DNA of 46,267 nucleotides from Clostridiaceae bacterium (GTDB taxonomy: Bacteria; Bacillota; Clostridia; DUPQ01): assembly GCA_012729955.1 (NCBI GenBank), contig JAAYBX010000107.1, positions 1-46,267 on the forward strand, written 5' to 3'. Below are positions 39,427-46,267 of the stretch, in pieces (positions within the stretch are counted from its first letter, which is position 1; every line of letters begins with the position of its first letter). The notes beneath the pieces were generated by a model. It was not told where the DNA came from, made no database searches, and saw only the letters and a list, made by a program, of their open reading frames with translations. The position numbers and the translations under genes are program-made.

Positions 39427-40793
39427 TCATAGAATTCCTTTAAAGAGTATTTTTTCGCAAGCATATTCCTCAAATTAAACATAGCAGTATAGGTAGGTGT
39501 AATATATATAGGTATATTATGCTCTAAAGCCTTATTTACAAGGTTTGCGTCATTTTGCTCGATACTTACCTTTGACATGTCAATATCAGCATATTTCAGC
39601 CGTAGAGCCATATCATAAGCTCTTGAACCTCCAATATATATATGTTCAATTTTATTATGAATATCTAAAAGTTTTTCGAATGCAACATCGTAAATCCAAG
39701 ATACATCAGTACCATCAGCTGCCTGGTCGTTAAGCATTATAATTAATATGAATTTTATATCAACTATAAACAGGTAATTCAGTATCTGGTTAAATCCAGC
39801 AGGATTTTTAACGAGAATAATACTTAGGGATATACCATTTACATTAATCTCTTCCATACGCCCGAATCCGCTTTCAAAAGAACCGATAGCATTTAAAATA
39901 TGAGTGTCTTCTATTCCAATAGCATTCATTACACATGCAGCAGCTAAGGAATTGTATATATTATGTGCACCAGGTAAATTTACTCTTGTCTTGTATTTCC
40001 TGTTCCTGATTATAATTTCTATATCACTGCCAGAAGCATCAGTATTAAGTATCCCGACTGCATGAACATCCGGATTTTGACGCTGATAGCCACAGTTCTC
40101 ACATTTGAACCCACCTAAGTGAGCATATGTTATATAGTCATAAGTATATGGATACCTGCATTTTATACAGTATAGTGCATCTTTCGGTTCCTTAATGAGA
40201 TTATCATATATTTTTTCATCTACACCGAATAATATGGCTTTTTTCGATGTTATCGATAGAAGATGAGTACATAACGAACAGTCGGCATTAATGCATATAC
40301 ATGCAGATTCGCAATTATTAATCCCTTTTGCTATCAGATTTAAAGTATTTGTAATTTCTCCATATCTGTCCAGCTGATCTCTGAATATATTAGTAACTAA
40401 TATTACTTCAGGATCAATAAATTTCGTAACATGGCTCAATGCTGCTTCATCACATTCTATTACAGCATAATCATGATGATTTTTACCGGATAATGAAGAT
40501 GAGAGACAAAATGATGTAATAACTCCATTTAGAAGATTAGCTCCTGATTTATTAGAGAAATAGTTTAGACCGGAAAGTATAAAACCATTTTCAATAATCC
40601 TGCATGTTGTTGTTTTTCCATTAGTACCTGTAACAAGAATAACCTTTACATTTTCTGAAACGTATTTCAAAATATCCTTACAAAAGAAAGAGGCTATTTT
40701 ACCTGGCAGAGCTGTTCCACCTTTATTGAATATTCGTAAAAGGGTACACGATATTTTGCATGATAATACAGATAAAGCAACATTCAATTTCAT
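39423..40793 (-). CDS. murT: lipid II isoglutaminyl synthase subunit MurT
   Basis: The 456-aa Mur-ligase-family protein has GGTALPGKIA, the ATP loop GTNGKTTTCRI, VIECDEA, a four-cysteine zinc ribbon (CIKC then CENC) inserted in the central domain, and the C-terminal DUF1727 domain. It activates the lipid II glutamate carboxylate and works with GatD. I place the start at 40793: the MKLNVAL N-terminus matches the family. An in-frame ATG at 40829 would translate through the promoter. There is no ribosome binding site; a consensus promoter ends 7 nt before the ATG, predicting a leaderless message. It is divergent from the ECF sigma gene. Confidence 0.93.
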   Translation of the reverse strand: MKLNVALSVLSCKISCTLLRIFNKGGTALPGKIASFFCKDILKYVSENVKVILVTGTNGKTTTCRIIENGFILSGLNYFSNKSGANLLNGVITSFCLSSSLSGKNHHDYAVIECDEAALSHVTKFIDPEVILVTNIFRDQLDRYGEITNTLNLIAKGINNCESACICINADCSLCTHLLSITSKKAILFGVDEKIYDNLIKEPKDALYCIKCRYPYTYDYITYAHLGGFKCENCGYQRQNPDVHAVGILNTDASGSDIEIIIRNRKYKTRVNLPGAHNIYNSLAAACVMNAIGIEDTHILNAIGSFESGFGRMEEINVNGISLSIILVKNPAGFNQILNYLFIVDIKFILIIMLNDQAADGTDVSWIYDVAFEKLLDIHNKIEHIYIGGSRAYDMALRLKYADIDMSKVSIEQNDANLVNKALEHNIPIYITPTYTAMFNLRNMLAKKYSLKEFYE

Positions 40794-40800
40794 AAAAAGA

Positions 40801-40829
40801 ATTATATCAGTGCACAAATCCATAATCAA
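40801..40829 (-). promoter_or_regulatory. murT-gatD promoter, predicted leaderless
   Basis: On the minus strand TTGATT, 17 nt, then TGA-TATAAT, with the hexamer ending 7 nt before the murT ATG. This is the most complete of the leaderless-type promoters here, with both boxes near consensus. Confidence 0.75.
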
Positions 40830-40847
40830 CTTAAATAAATATCAGGA

Positions 40848-40876
40848 TTCTAATAAGTATATTTTCATGATATTAT
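40848..40876 (+). promoter_or_regulatory. candidate promoter of the sigma/anti-sigma operon
   Basis: TTCTAA, 17 nt, TGA-TATTAT. The predicted start near 40883 gives a 15-nt leader containing GGAGG. It resembles a housekeeping promoter; no clear ECF-type -35 (such as TGAAAC) is visible. Confidence 0.5.
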
Positions 40877-40897
40877 TATATACCGAATGGAGGTTTT

Positions 40898-41476
40898 ATG
40901 GACTATAGTGACGAACAGCTTATAAATATGAGCATCAAGGGAGATACTTCAGCTTTTGGTATTCTTGTTGAGCGTTATCAGAATAAAGCATATGCTATAT
41001 CCATAAAAATAGTTCAAAACCATGATGATGCTCTTGACTGCGTTCAGGATTCATTTATTAAAGCATTCCGAAATTTAGGCCAGTTCAATTTTCAATCATC
41101 ATTCAATACATGGTTATACAGGATTGTCACTAACTCTTCACTAGATCTTTTACGAAAAAATAAAAAATATCAGAATGATGTGCCAATAGAAAAACCATTA
41201 ACGGATGACGATGATGAATATTTCATTCAGATAGAAGATGAAAAATCCGGGGTTGAAGATATTGTGCAGAGTAATGAAACTGTCTTGGCTGTCAGAAGAG
41301 CTATAAATGAACTGTCAGATGATTTTAAAAAAGTTATAATTCTATTTGAAATAGAACAATTATCGCTTATCGAGGTTTCCAGAATATTAAATGTTCCTGT
41401 TGGAACCGTAAAATCAAGATTATTCAGAGCAAGAGAAAGACTGGCATCAATCTTGAAAGAAAAAGGAACTTTTTAA
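40898..41476 (+). CDS. ECF-type RNA polymerase sigma factor
   Basis: The 192-aa protein has sigma region 2 (about 25-95, AFRNLGQFNFQSSFNTWLYRIVTNSSLDLLRK) and region 4 (about 130-185, ending GTVKSRLFRARERL), without regions 1 and 3, as in ECF sigma factors of the SigW/RpoE type. GGAGG lies 5 nt before the ATG. The gene downstream is a zinc-finger membrane anti-sigma factor, so this sigma should be released on an envelope signal. Its regulon is unknown; the divergent murT-gatD operon uses a housekeeping-like promoter instead. Confidence 0.93.
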   Translation: MDYSDEQLINMSIKGDTSAFGILVERYQNKAYAISIKIVQNHDDALDCVQDSFIKAFRNLGQFNFQSSFNTWLYRIVTNSSLDLLRKNKKYQNDVPIEKPLTDDDDEYFIQIEDEKSGVEDIVQSNETVLAVRRAINELSDDFKKVIILFEIEQLSLIEVSRILNVPVGTVKSRLFRARERLASILKEKGTF

Positions 41477-41513
41477 ACACATATTACGTTATATATAACA
41501 GGAAGAAGAAATA

Positions 41514-42248
41514 ATGGATAACTGCAGGAAGTACAAAAAAATAATACATGAATATCTGAACAAGGAAAGGTCAGATCAAATAAAAAAAGAACTTGATACG
41601 CATCTTTTGGAGTGTATTTCTTGTAAAGAATATTTTGACTCCATGCTTATATTAAATAACTCGTTAAAGAGATTAAAAAAAGATTACACTATTGATGTAA
41701 AAGATGCAGTGATGAAAGAAATAGAAAAACAACAGTCCAAACCAGCTATAAACAGAAAAGTATATTTGCGTTATGCTGCTGCTTTTGCTTGCATGGTAGT
41801 TGTTGTCGGAGTTTATATATTGACCGGTGGTTTTCATAATATTCAAAGAGATAAGAACTATAATGATACAAATAAAGAACTATCTGAAGTGCAGAATGAA
41901 GAAACAGTATTTGGGATAACCACTGCCTTTGATTTTGAGAATCAGGACAGATCTGTTTTATCCCCAGGCTATAAAATGAACCAGGAGGATTTAAGCACAT
42001 ATAATTACATAACAGACAAAAATTATGATGAGATAATTGGAGATATAACCAGTGTATCAGATGAATTTCTTATCCTTGATGTTTGCACAGTCACTGAAAA
42101 AAACGAACTCTCATTCATATCATATAATATTGATACAGAAAAAATTGCTGAAAAACTTAATCTGAAAAAAGATTCAAACTACAAAACTGACGAGAGCGCT
42201 TCCGATAATAATGAATATGTAAAATTAATCATTATATATTCCGACTAG
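41514..42248 (+). CDS. zinc-finger membrane anti-sigma factor
   Basis: The 244-aa protein has an N-terminal zf-HC2/ZAS domain with the HxxxCxxC motif (H30, C34, C37), a single membrane segment (about 85-105) and an acidic extracytoplasmic C-terminal region of about 140 residues with no recognised domain. It should bind and inhibit the ECF sigma factor encoded 37 nt upstream. AGGA precedes the ATG. The polA promoter begins 16 nt after its stop. Confidence 0.88.
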   Translation: MDNCRKYKKIIHEYLNKERSDQIKKELDTHLLECISCKEYFDSMLILNNSLKRLKKDYTIDVKDAVMKEIEKQQSKPAINRKVYLRYAAAFACMVVVVGVYILTGGFHNIQRDKNYNDTNKELSEVQNEETVFGITTAFDFENQDRSVLSPGYKMNQEDLSTYNYITDKNYDEIIGDITSVSDEFLILDVCTVTEKNELSFISYNIDTEKIAEKLNLKKDSNYKTDESASDNNEYVKLIIIYSD

Positions 42249-42263
42249 TTATAGAGTCATTCG

Positions 42264-42272
42264 TGGTATAAT
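42264..42272 (+). promoter_or_regulatory. extended -10 promoter of polA, predicted leaderless
   Basis: TGGTATAAT (TG, G, perfect TATAAT) ends 8 nt before the polA ATG at 42281. The start is predicted within 2 nt of the ATG. No Shine-Dalgarno or -35 is visible. Confidence 0.65.
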
Positions 42273-42280
42273 TGTATATA

Positions 42281-44821
42281 ATGAAAAAACTACTGTTAAT
42301 TGATGGAAACAGCATTTTGAATAGAGCATTCTACGGCATGGCTGCAAACATGCTTGTAACAAAAGATGGCATATTTACAAATGCAATTTACGGATTCCTA
42401 AATATTCTGGAAAAATATCTTAATGAAGATAATCCTTCTCATATTGCAGTTGCTTTTGATTTAAAAGGGAAAACTTTTAGACATGAGATATATAGTGAAT
42501 ATAAAGCCGGAAGAAAGGGAATGCCCTCAGAGTTAGCTTCACAAATGCCTATACTAAAAGACATCCTCCATGCAATGAATATAACATTAGTTGAAAAAGA
42601 AGGGTACGAAGCAGATGATATACTTGGTACGCTCTCTCAATATGCTTCTGATGATATTGAAGTAGTTGTACTTACAGGTGACAGAGATATGCTTCAGCTT
42701 GTTTCTGACAGATGTACTGTAAAAATTCCAACAGTTATATCCGGACAAAAGGCAGTTAATATTTTTAATATAGAAAATTTTAAAAAGGAATATGGCATCG
42801 AGCCATCTAAATATGTTGATGTTAAAGCATTAATGGGAGATAAATCAGATAATATTCCTGGAGTTCAGGGAATTGGTCAGATTGGTGCTTTAAACCTAGT
42901 AAAGGAATATGGTGACCTGGATAATATTTATAGAAACATTGATTATATCTCAAAAGCATCTTTGAAAGAAAAGCTTATTAAAGATAAAGACAAAGCTTTT
43001 TTAAGCAAAGAACTTTCAAAAATAAACACTTCAGTTCAATTTGACGGATTTATACTGGATAGTCTAGAAAGAAAACCTTTTTCCAATAAAACCCTTCTTG
43101 ATTTATTTATAAAACTGGAATTCAACTCTTTAATTCAAAAGTTTAATCTTAAGGAACAAGATGATGATATTAATAAACAATCACTAGAATTTAAAGAAAT
43201 TTATAGTTTTGATGATTTGAAATCGAATAGCTCGATATTATTTCTTTCATATAAAATAGAGAATAATCTGCTTGACCTTGAAATTATGAATGAAAATCAT
43301 ATGATTATCAAAACTTATGGAGAAAAAGCAGATTATTTGCTTGAAAATGTTTTTTCACAACCAATGCAGATTGTGTCACACTATTTTAAAGATATATTTG
43401 TTTATTGTTTTTCTAACAGCATTAAGATTCCTGAAAAATATTATGATACTGCAACTGCAATGTATCTTTTAGATTCAATGAAGGAAAAATACGATATTGA
43501 TGATACATACAGAAATCTTAATTCATCAGGTACTAATATAGATCCAAAATCATATAAAATAGAGTTTTTATATAATTATACAAATAGTGCATTAAGGGCA
43601 ACAGGTATGGAATCTCTCTTTTGGGATATTGAATTACCCTTGATTGAAATTTTAGCATATATGGAATTTATAGGTGTAAAAGCGGATAAAGAGTATCTTC
43701 TTAAGCTTTCCGAATATTTCGATAATGAGCTTAATATAACAGCAAAAAAAATATTTGAATATGCCGGGTGCACATTTAATATTAATTCCCCTAAACAGTT
43801 AGGTCAGGTTCTTTTCGAAAAATTGAATCTTCCTAAAGCAAAAACAAACGCATCTGGCGGATATTCCACTTCTGTTGATGTTTTAGAAAAGCTGAAACAA
43901 TTTCCGATTATAGAAGAAATTCTTTATTACCGCACTGTTTCCAAGCTTTATTCAACATATGCTCAAGGTTTATTATCTTCTATAGCAATTGACGGACGAA
44001 TTCATAGTAAATTTAATCAAACAGTTACTGCAACAGGCAGAATAAGTTCAACAGATCCGAACATGCAGAATATACCTATACGAACAGAGATTGGAAGGAA
44101 AATACGTAAAGCATTTGTACCTGAAAACGGATATACAATTGTAAGCGGTGATTACTCGCAAATCGAATTACGTATACTTGCTCACATTGCAAAAGATGAA
44201 AATATGATAAACGCATTCATGAATCATGAAGATATACATACTGCTACAGCAGCTAAAGTTTTCGGGATTACAAAAGAAGAAGTAACTAAAGAACAAAGAT
44301 ATGCAGCTAAAGCTGTTAATTTCGGAATAATATATGGCATATCAGATTATAGTTTATCTCAGGATATCAATGTACCAGTAAAAAAGGCAGCCAAATATAT
44401 AGAAGATTACTTAAACCATTATTCAGGAGTAAGGGACTATATGCACAGAATTATTAACTCAGCCATAGAAAATGGTTATGTAACTACTATTTATGGACGA
44501 AGAAGATATCTTCCGGAACTAAGCTCACCGAAATTTACTGTTAGGGAATTCGGAAAAAGAGTAGCTTTAAATGCTCCTATACAGGGAACAGCAGCGGATA
44601 TAATTAAGATTGCTATGATAAGAGTATATATGCAACTTAAGCAAATGAAATTGAAATCTCGCCTTATACTGCAAGTTCATGATGAGCTTGTTATCGAAAC
44701 ACATAATCAGGAAATTCCGCAGGTAAAGCAATTGCTGCTTGATTCAATGGAAAATAATTTTAATCTGTTAGTGCCTCTTGATATAGAAATATCCGTTCAG
44801 GATTCATTGTTGAAAGGATAA
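42281..44821 (+). CDS. polA: DNA polymerase I
   Basis: The 846-aa protein has the 5'-3' exonuclease domain (KKLLLIDGNSILNRAFYG, GDRDMLQL, MGDKSDNIPGVQGIG; about 1-290), a degenerate 3'-5' exonuclease-like domain (about 300-470) without the DxE metal residues, and the polymerase domain with motif A DYSQIELRILAHIA, motif B RYAAKAVNFGIIYGIS and motif C QVHDELVIE. It fills gaps and removes RNA primers; no proofreading is expected, as in many Gram-positives. I chose the ATG at 42281; a TTG three codons earlier overlaps the -10 box. There is no ribosome binding site. CoaE follows after 3 nt. Confidence 0.97.
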   Translation: MKKLLLIDGNSILNRAFYGMAANMLVTKDGIFTNAIYGFLNILEKYLNEDNPSHIAVAFDLKGKTFRHEIYSEYKAGRKGMPSELASQMPILKDILHAMNITLVEKEGYEADDILGTLSQYASDDIEVVVLTGDRDMLQLVSDRCTVKIPTVISGQKAVNIFNIENFKKEYGIEPSKYVDVKALMGDKSDNIPGVQGIGQIGALNLVKEYGDLDNIYRNIDYISKASLKEKLIKDKDKAFLSKELSKINTSVQFDGFILDSLERKPFSNKTLLDLFIKLEFNSLIQKFNLKEQDDDINKQSLEFKEIYSFDDLKSNSSILFLSYKIENNLLDLEIMNENHMIIKTYGEKADYLLENVFSQPMQIVSHYFKDIFVYCFSNSIKIPEKYYDTATAMYLLDSMKEKYDIDDTYRNLNSSGTNIDPKSYKIEFLYNYTNSALRATGMESLFWDIELPLIEILAYMEFIGVKADKEYLLKLSEYFDNELNITAKKIFEYAGCTFNINSPKQLGQVLFEKLNLPKAKTNASGGYSTSVDVLEKLKQFPIIEEILYYRTVSKLYSTYAQGLLSSIAIDGRIHSKFNQTVTATGRISSTDPNMQNIPIRTEIGRKIRKAFVPENGYTIVSGDYSQIELRILAHIAKDENMINAFMNHEDIHTATAAKVFGITKEEVTKEQRYAAKAVNFGIIYGISDYSLSQDINVPVKKAAKYIEDYLNHYSGVRDYMHRIINSAIENGYVTTIYGRRRYLPELSSPKFTVREFGKRVALNAPIQGTAADIIKIAMIRVYMQLKQMKLKSRLILQVHDELVIETHNQEIPQVKQLLLDSMENNFNLLVPLDIEISVQDSLLKG

Positions 44822-44824
44822 ATT

Positions 44825-45397
44825 ATGATTATTGGTATAACCGGTCAGACAGCAACCGGAAAGAGTACATTATCTAATATATTTAAAAAAAACGGTTATT
44901 TGATTTTTGATGCAGATAAAGCATATAATCTTCTTTTTACTGAAAATCATAATATGCAGCAGGAAATACTCAAAGAGTTTAATACTCTTGATAAAAAGAA
45001 TATTCTTAAAACAGTAATGCATAATCCAGAATTACTCGAAAAACTTAATTTAATTACGCATAAGTATGTTATTCATCAGATAAATGCTTTTATAAATGAT
45101 AATAAGAACAGGAATATTGTTCTCGATGTTCCTGTTCCAGTTGAAAAAGGATTTATTAATACAGCTGATATCATTATCGTAACAGTTGCTTCAAAAGAAA
45201 TTCAGATAGCACGCTTAACAAAAAGATATAGCATAAACAAAGATCAGGCAGTAGATAGAATTAACATGCAGATGAAATGGGAAAACTATTTAGAAATTGG
45301 TGACATAATATTAAATACTACTGACACAGATGAAAATGATTTGATATCTTTCATTAAGATTTTTGAAAATACGTACATTAAAGGTAATAAAGATTGA
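44825..45397 (+). CDS. coaE: dephospho-CoA kinase
   Basis: The 190-aa P-loop kinase phosphorylates dephospho-CoA at the 3'-OH, the last step of CoA synthesis. It starts IIGITGQTATGKST (Walker A, residues 7-15) and has FDADKAYN, VLDVPVPVEKG and a typical lid region (RLTKRYSINKDQA). Length is at the lower end of the family (about 195-205). AAGGAT precedes the ATG within the end of polA, so the two are coupled, as in other Firmicutes. Confidence 0.93.
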   Translation: MIIGITGQTATGKSTLSNIFKKNGYLIFDADKAYNLLFTENHNMQQEILKEFNTLDKKNILKTVMHNPELLEKLNLITHKYVIHQINAFINDNKNRNIVLDVPVPVEKGFINTADIIIVTVASKEIQIARLTKRYSINKDQAVDRINMQMKWENYLEIGDIILNTTDTDENDLISFIKIFENTYIKGNKD

Positions 45398-45422
45398 TTT
45401 TTAATGTCATGAATGTTAAAAT
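45394..45422 (+). promoter_or_regulatory. promoter of the terminal PP2C-like gene
   Basis: TTGATT (overlapping the coaE stop), 17 nt, TAAAAT preceded by TGT. The leader would be about 26 nt and contains AAAAGGTGG. Confidence 0.65.
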
Positions 45423-45454
45423 TCAACTTGAGCAAAACACAAAAAGGTGGAACA

Positions 45455-46267
45455 ATGGGAAAAATATTACTCAATACCGCAAACATTACCTGTAATAACA
45501 AAAAAGAAACTGATCTTAGAGCATATGTTAACGGAAAAGTTGTAAACACTCTTAATTACGACAGCAAAGAAGTCATAATGGAGTATGCTGATACCGACTT
45601 TGTATTCTTAATAGATGAAAATATGGAAACCAGCGATTCAAAATCAGATGTATCTTTAATGCGTGAAATCAGACGCTATACTAAGAAATACAAAGATTCT
45701 GATGTTGAAACCAAATTTTCTGATTTTGAAGAATACATTTCTACTACAGTTACTTATCTTGACAACCTTGAGGCATCAGGGGAAATACCGCCAATGAGCA
45801 GACAGGTTAGTGCAGCTGTCATATCATATGATAAGGGTCTTTTAGCAGTTACTGATACAGATTCTGCGATGTATATTTCTGGAGGGAATATAGTTAAGGT
45901 TTTTCCAGATGATGATAACATCAGAATAAAGACAGCTCAGCTTCCTGCATTGAAAACTAATGATTTGATAATATTATTGTCAGAAACCATTGCCAAAGCG
46001 GTTTCATCAGAAGACATTCTTGACCGTATTAATACATATGATTCTGCTGAAGCTATCGCTCAGAATATCAGTTCACTTTACACTTCCAATAACAACGAAG
46101 AATTTTCAGTAACAGTAATACTTGTTAAACTTATTCAGGATAAATCAAGAACACTCATGAGAAGTGAAATTAATACTCAGGAGATACCTGTAGAAGAGAT
46201 ACAAAAATCATATACTGCTCCAATACAGCAGATTAAGTTTGAAGGAAAACCGGCACAAAAAGAAAGT
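45455..46267 (+). CDS. PP2C-like phosphatase-fold protein, 3' end beyond the window
   Basis: An open frame of 271 codons runs from the ATG at 45455 to the end of the window without a stop. AAGGTGG precedes the ATG. The middle part (SAAVISYDKGLLAVTDTDSAMYISGGNIVKVFPDD) resembles the PP2C segment that binds metal and reads GDSRxY in active enzymes, and DLIILLSETIAKAVSSEDI followed by EEFSVTVILVKL matches the LLLCSDGL...DNITVIVV C-terminal strands. The metal-binding Asp residues of those two strands appear replaced (SET, EEFSV). It may be a phosphatase-like sensor rather than an enzyme. The identification rests on pattern only, and any C-terminal domain is out of view. Confidence 0.5.
   Translation, partial: MGKILLNTANITCNNKKETDLRAYVNGKVVNTLNYDSKEVIMEYADTDFVFLIDENMETSDSKSDVSLMREIRRYTKKYKDSDVETKFSDFEEYISTTVTYLDNLEASGEIPPMSRQVSAAVISYDKGLLAVTDTDSAMYISGGNIVKVFPDDDNIRIKTAQLPALKTNDLIILLSETIAKAVSSEDILDRINTYDSAEAIAQNISSLYTSNNNEEFSVTVILVKLIQDKSRTLMRSEINTQEIPVEEIQKSYTAPIQQIKFEGKPAQKES

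Noticed and set aside
41488-41499. GTTATATATAAC palindrome between sigma and anti-sigma genes
   Set aside because: It is a short AT-only palindrome, expected by chance in such AT-rich DNA, and no function follows from its position.

Overview
The window reads as a chromosomal core-genome fragment of a low-GC, strictly anaerobic, fermentative Clostridia-type Firmicute. The evidence is AT-rich sequence, strong AGGAGG-type ribosome binding sites, a [FeFe]-hydrogenase with NuoE/NuoF-type partners, class I heterodimeric fumarase, the MurT-GatD peptidoglycan amidation pair, TrmFO, DprA, ComEC, and a Firmicute-style polA/coaE pair. I cannot name the species. No rRNA, tRNA, CRISPR array, insertion sequence or prophage is visible. 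Gene density is high and no gene-free stretch exceeds about 165 bp.

Layout. 1-2.1 kb: a membrane-anchored polysaccharide-deacetylase-like protein (minus strand). 2.1-6.8 kb: an RNA methyltransferase, then a tightly overlapping run of an HU-like protein, fumarase alpha, fumarase beta, NADP-isocitrate dehydrogenase and a DUF1858 protein, then trmL. 6.9-11.3 kb: glycolytic cluster gap, pgk, tpiA, eno, without phosphoglycerate mutase. 11.3-14.9 kb: amino-sugar cassette of a NagB-like isomerase, an N-acetylhexosamine-kinase-like protein and a GH123-like DUF4091 protein. 14.9-24.8 kb: comEC, holA, a UroD-superfamily protein, a PflX-type radical SAM protein, rpsT, ligA, an orphan solute-binding lipoprotein with an Mrp/NBP35 ATPase, and an HPr-like protein without the phosphorylatable histidine. 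24.9-29.7 kb: aldose epimerase, sirtuin, recG interrupted by one in-frame stop, nagA. 29.7-34.3 kb: trimeric [FeFe]-hydrogenase operon (NuoE-like, NuoF-like, HydA) and a DRTGG-like protein. 34.3-40.8 kb: dprA, topA, trmFO, and gatD-murT on the minus strand. 40.9-46.3 kb: an ECF sigma/anti-sigma pair, polA, coaE and a PP2C-like gene cut by the window end.

How the genes fit together. The cell would run glycolysis and a partial TCA branch, dispose of reductant as H2, and use amino sugars through the NagB-like cassette and NagA. The redox link appears in the DNA: two 18-bp inverted repeats matching the clostridial Rex (NADH-sensing repressor) operator lie 30 bp apart upstream of the hydrogenase genes, and the nearer one contains the -35 box. 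A third, weaker match lies upstream of gap.

The most noticeable non-coding pattern is promoter architecture. Many genes have an extended -10 (TGnTATAAT or TGnTAAAAT). At holA, ligA, murT and polA this element lies 6-8 nt before the ATG with no Shine-Dalgarno sequence, which predicts leaderless mRNAs for these housekeeping genes. I found no clearly new multi-gene defence or mobile system. The items most worth checking are the recG nonsense codon, the leaderless promoter set, the tandem Rex sites and the intracellular GH123-like amino-sugar cassette.
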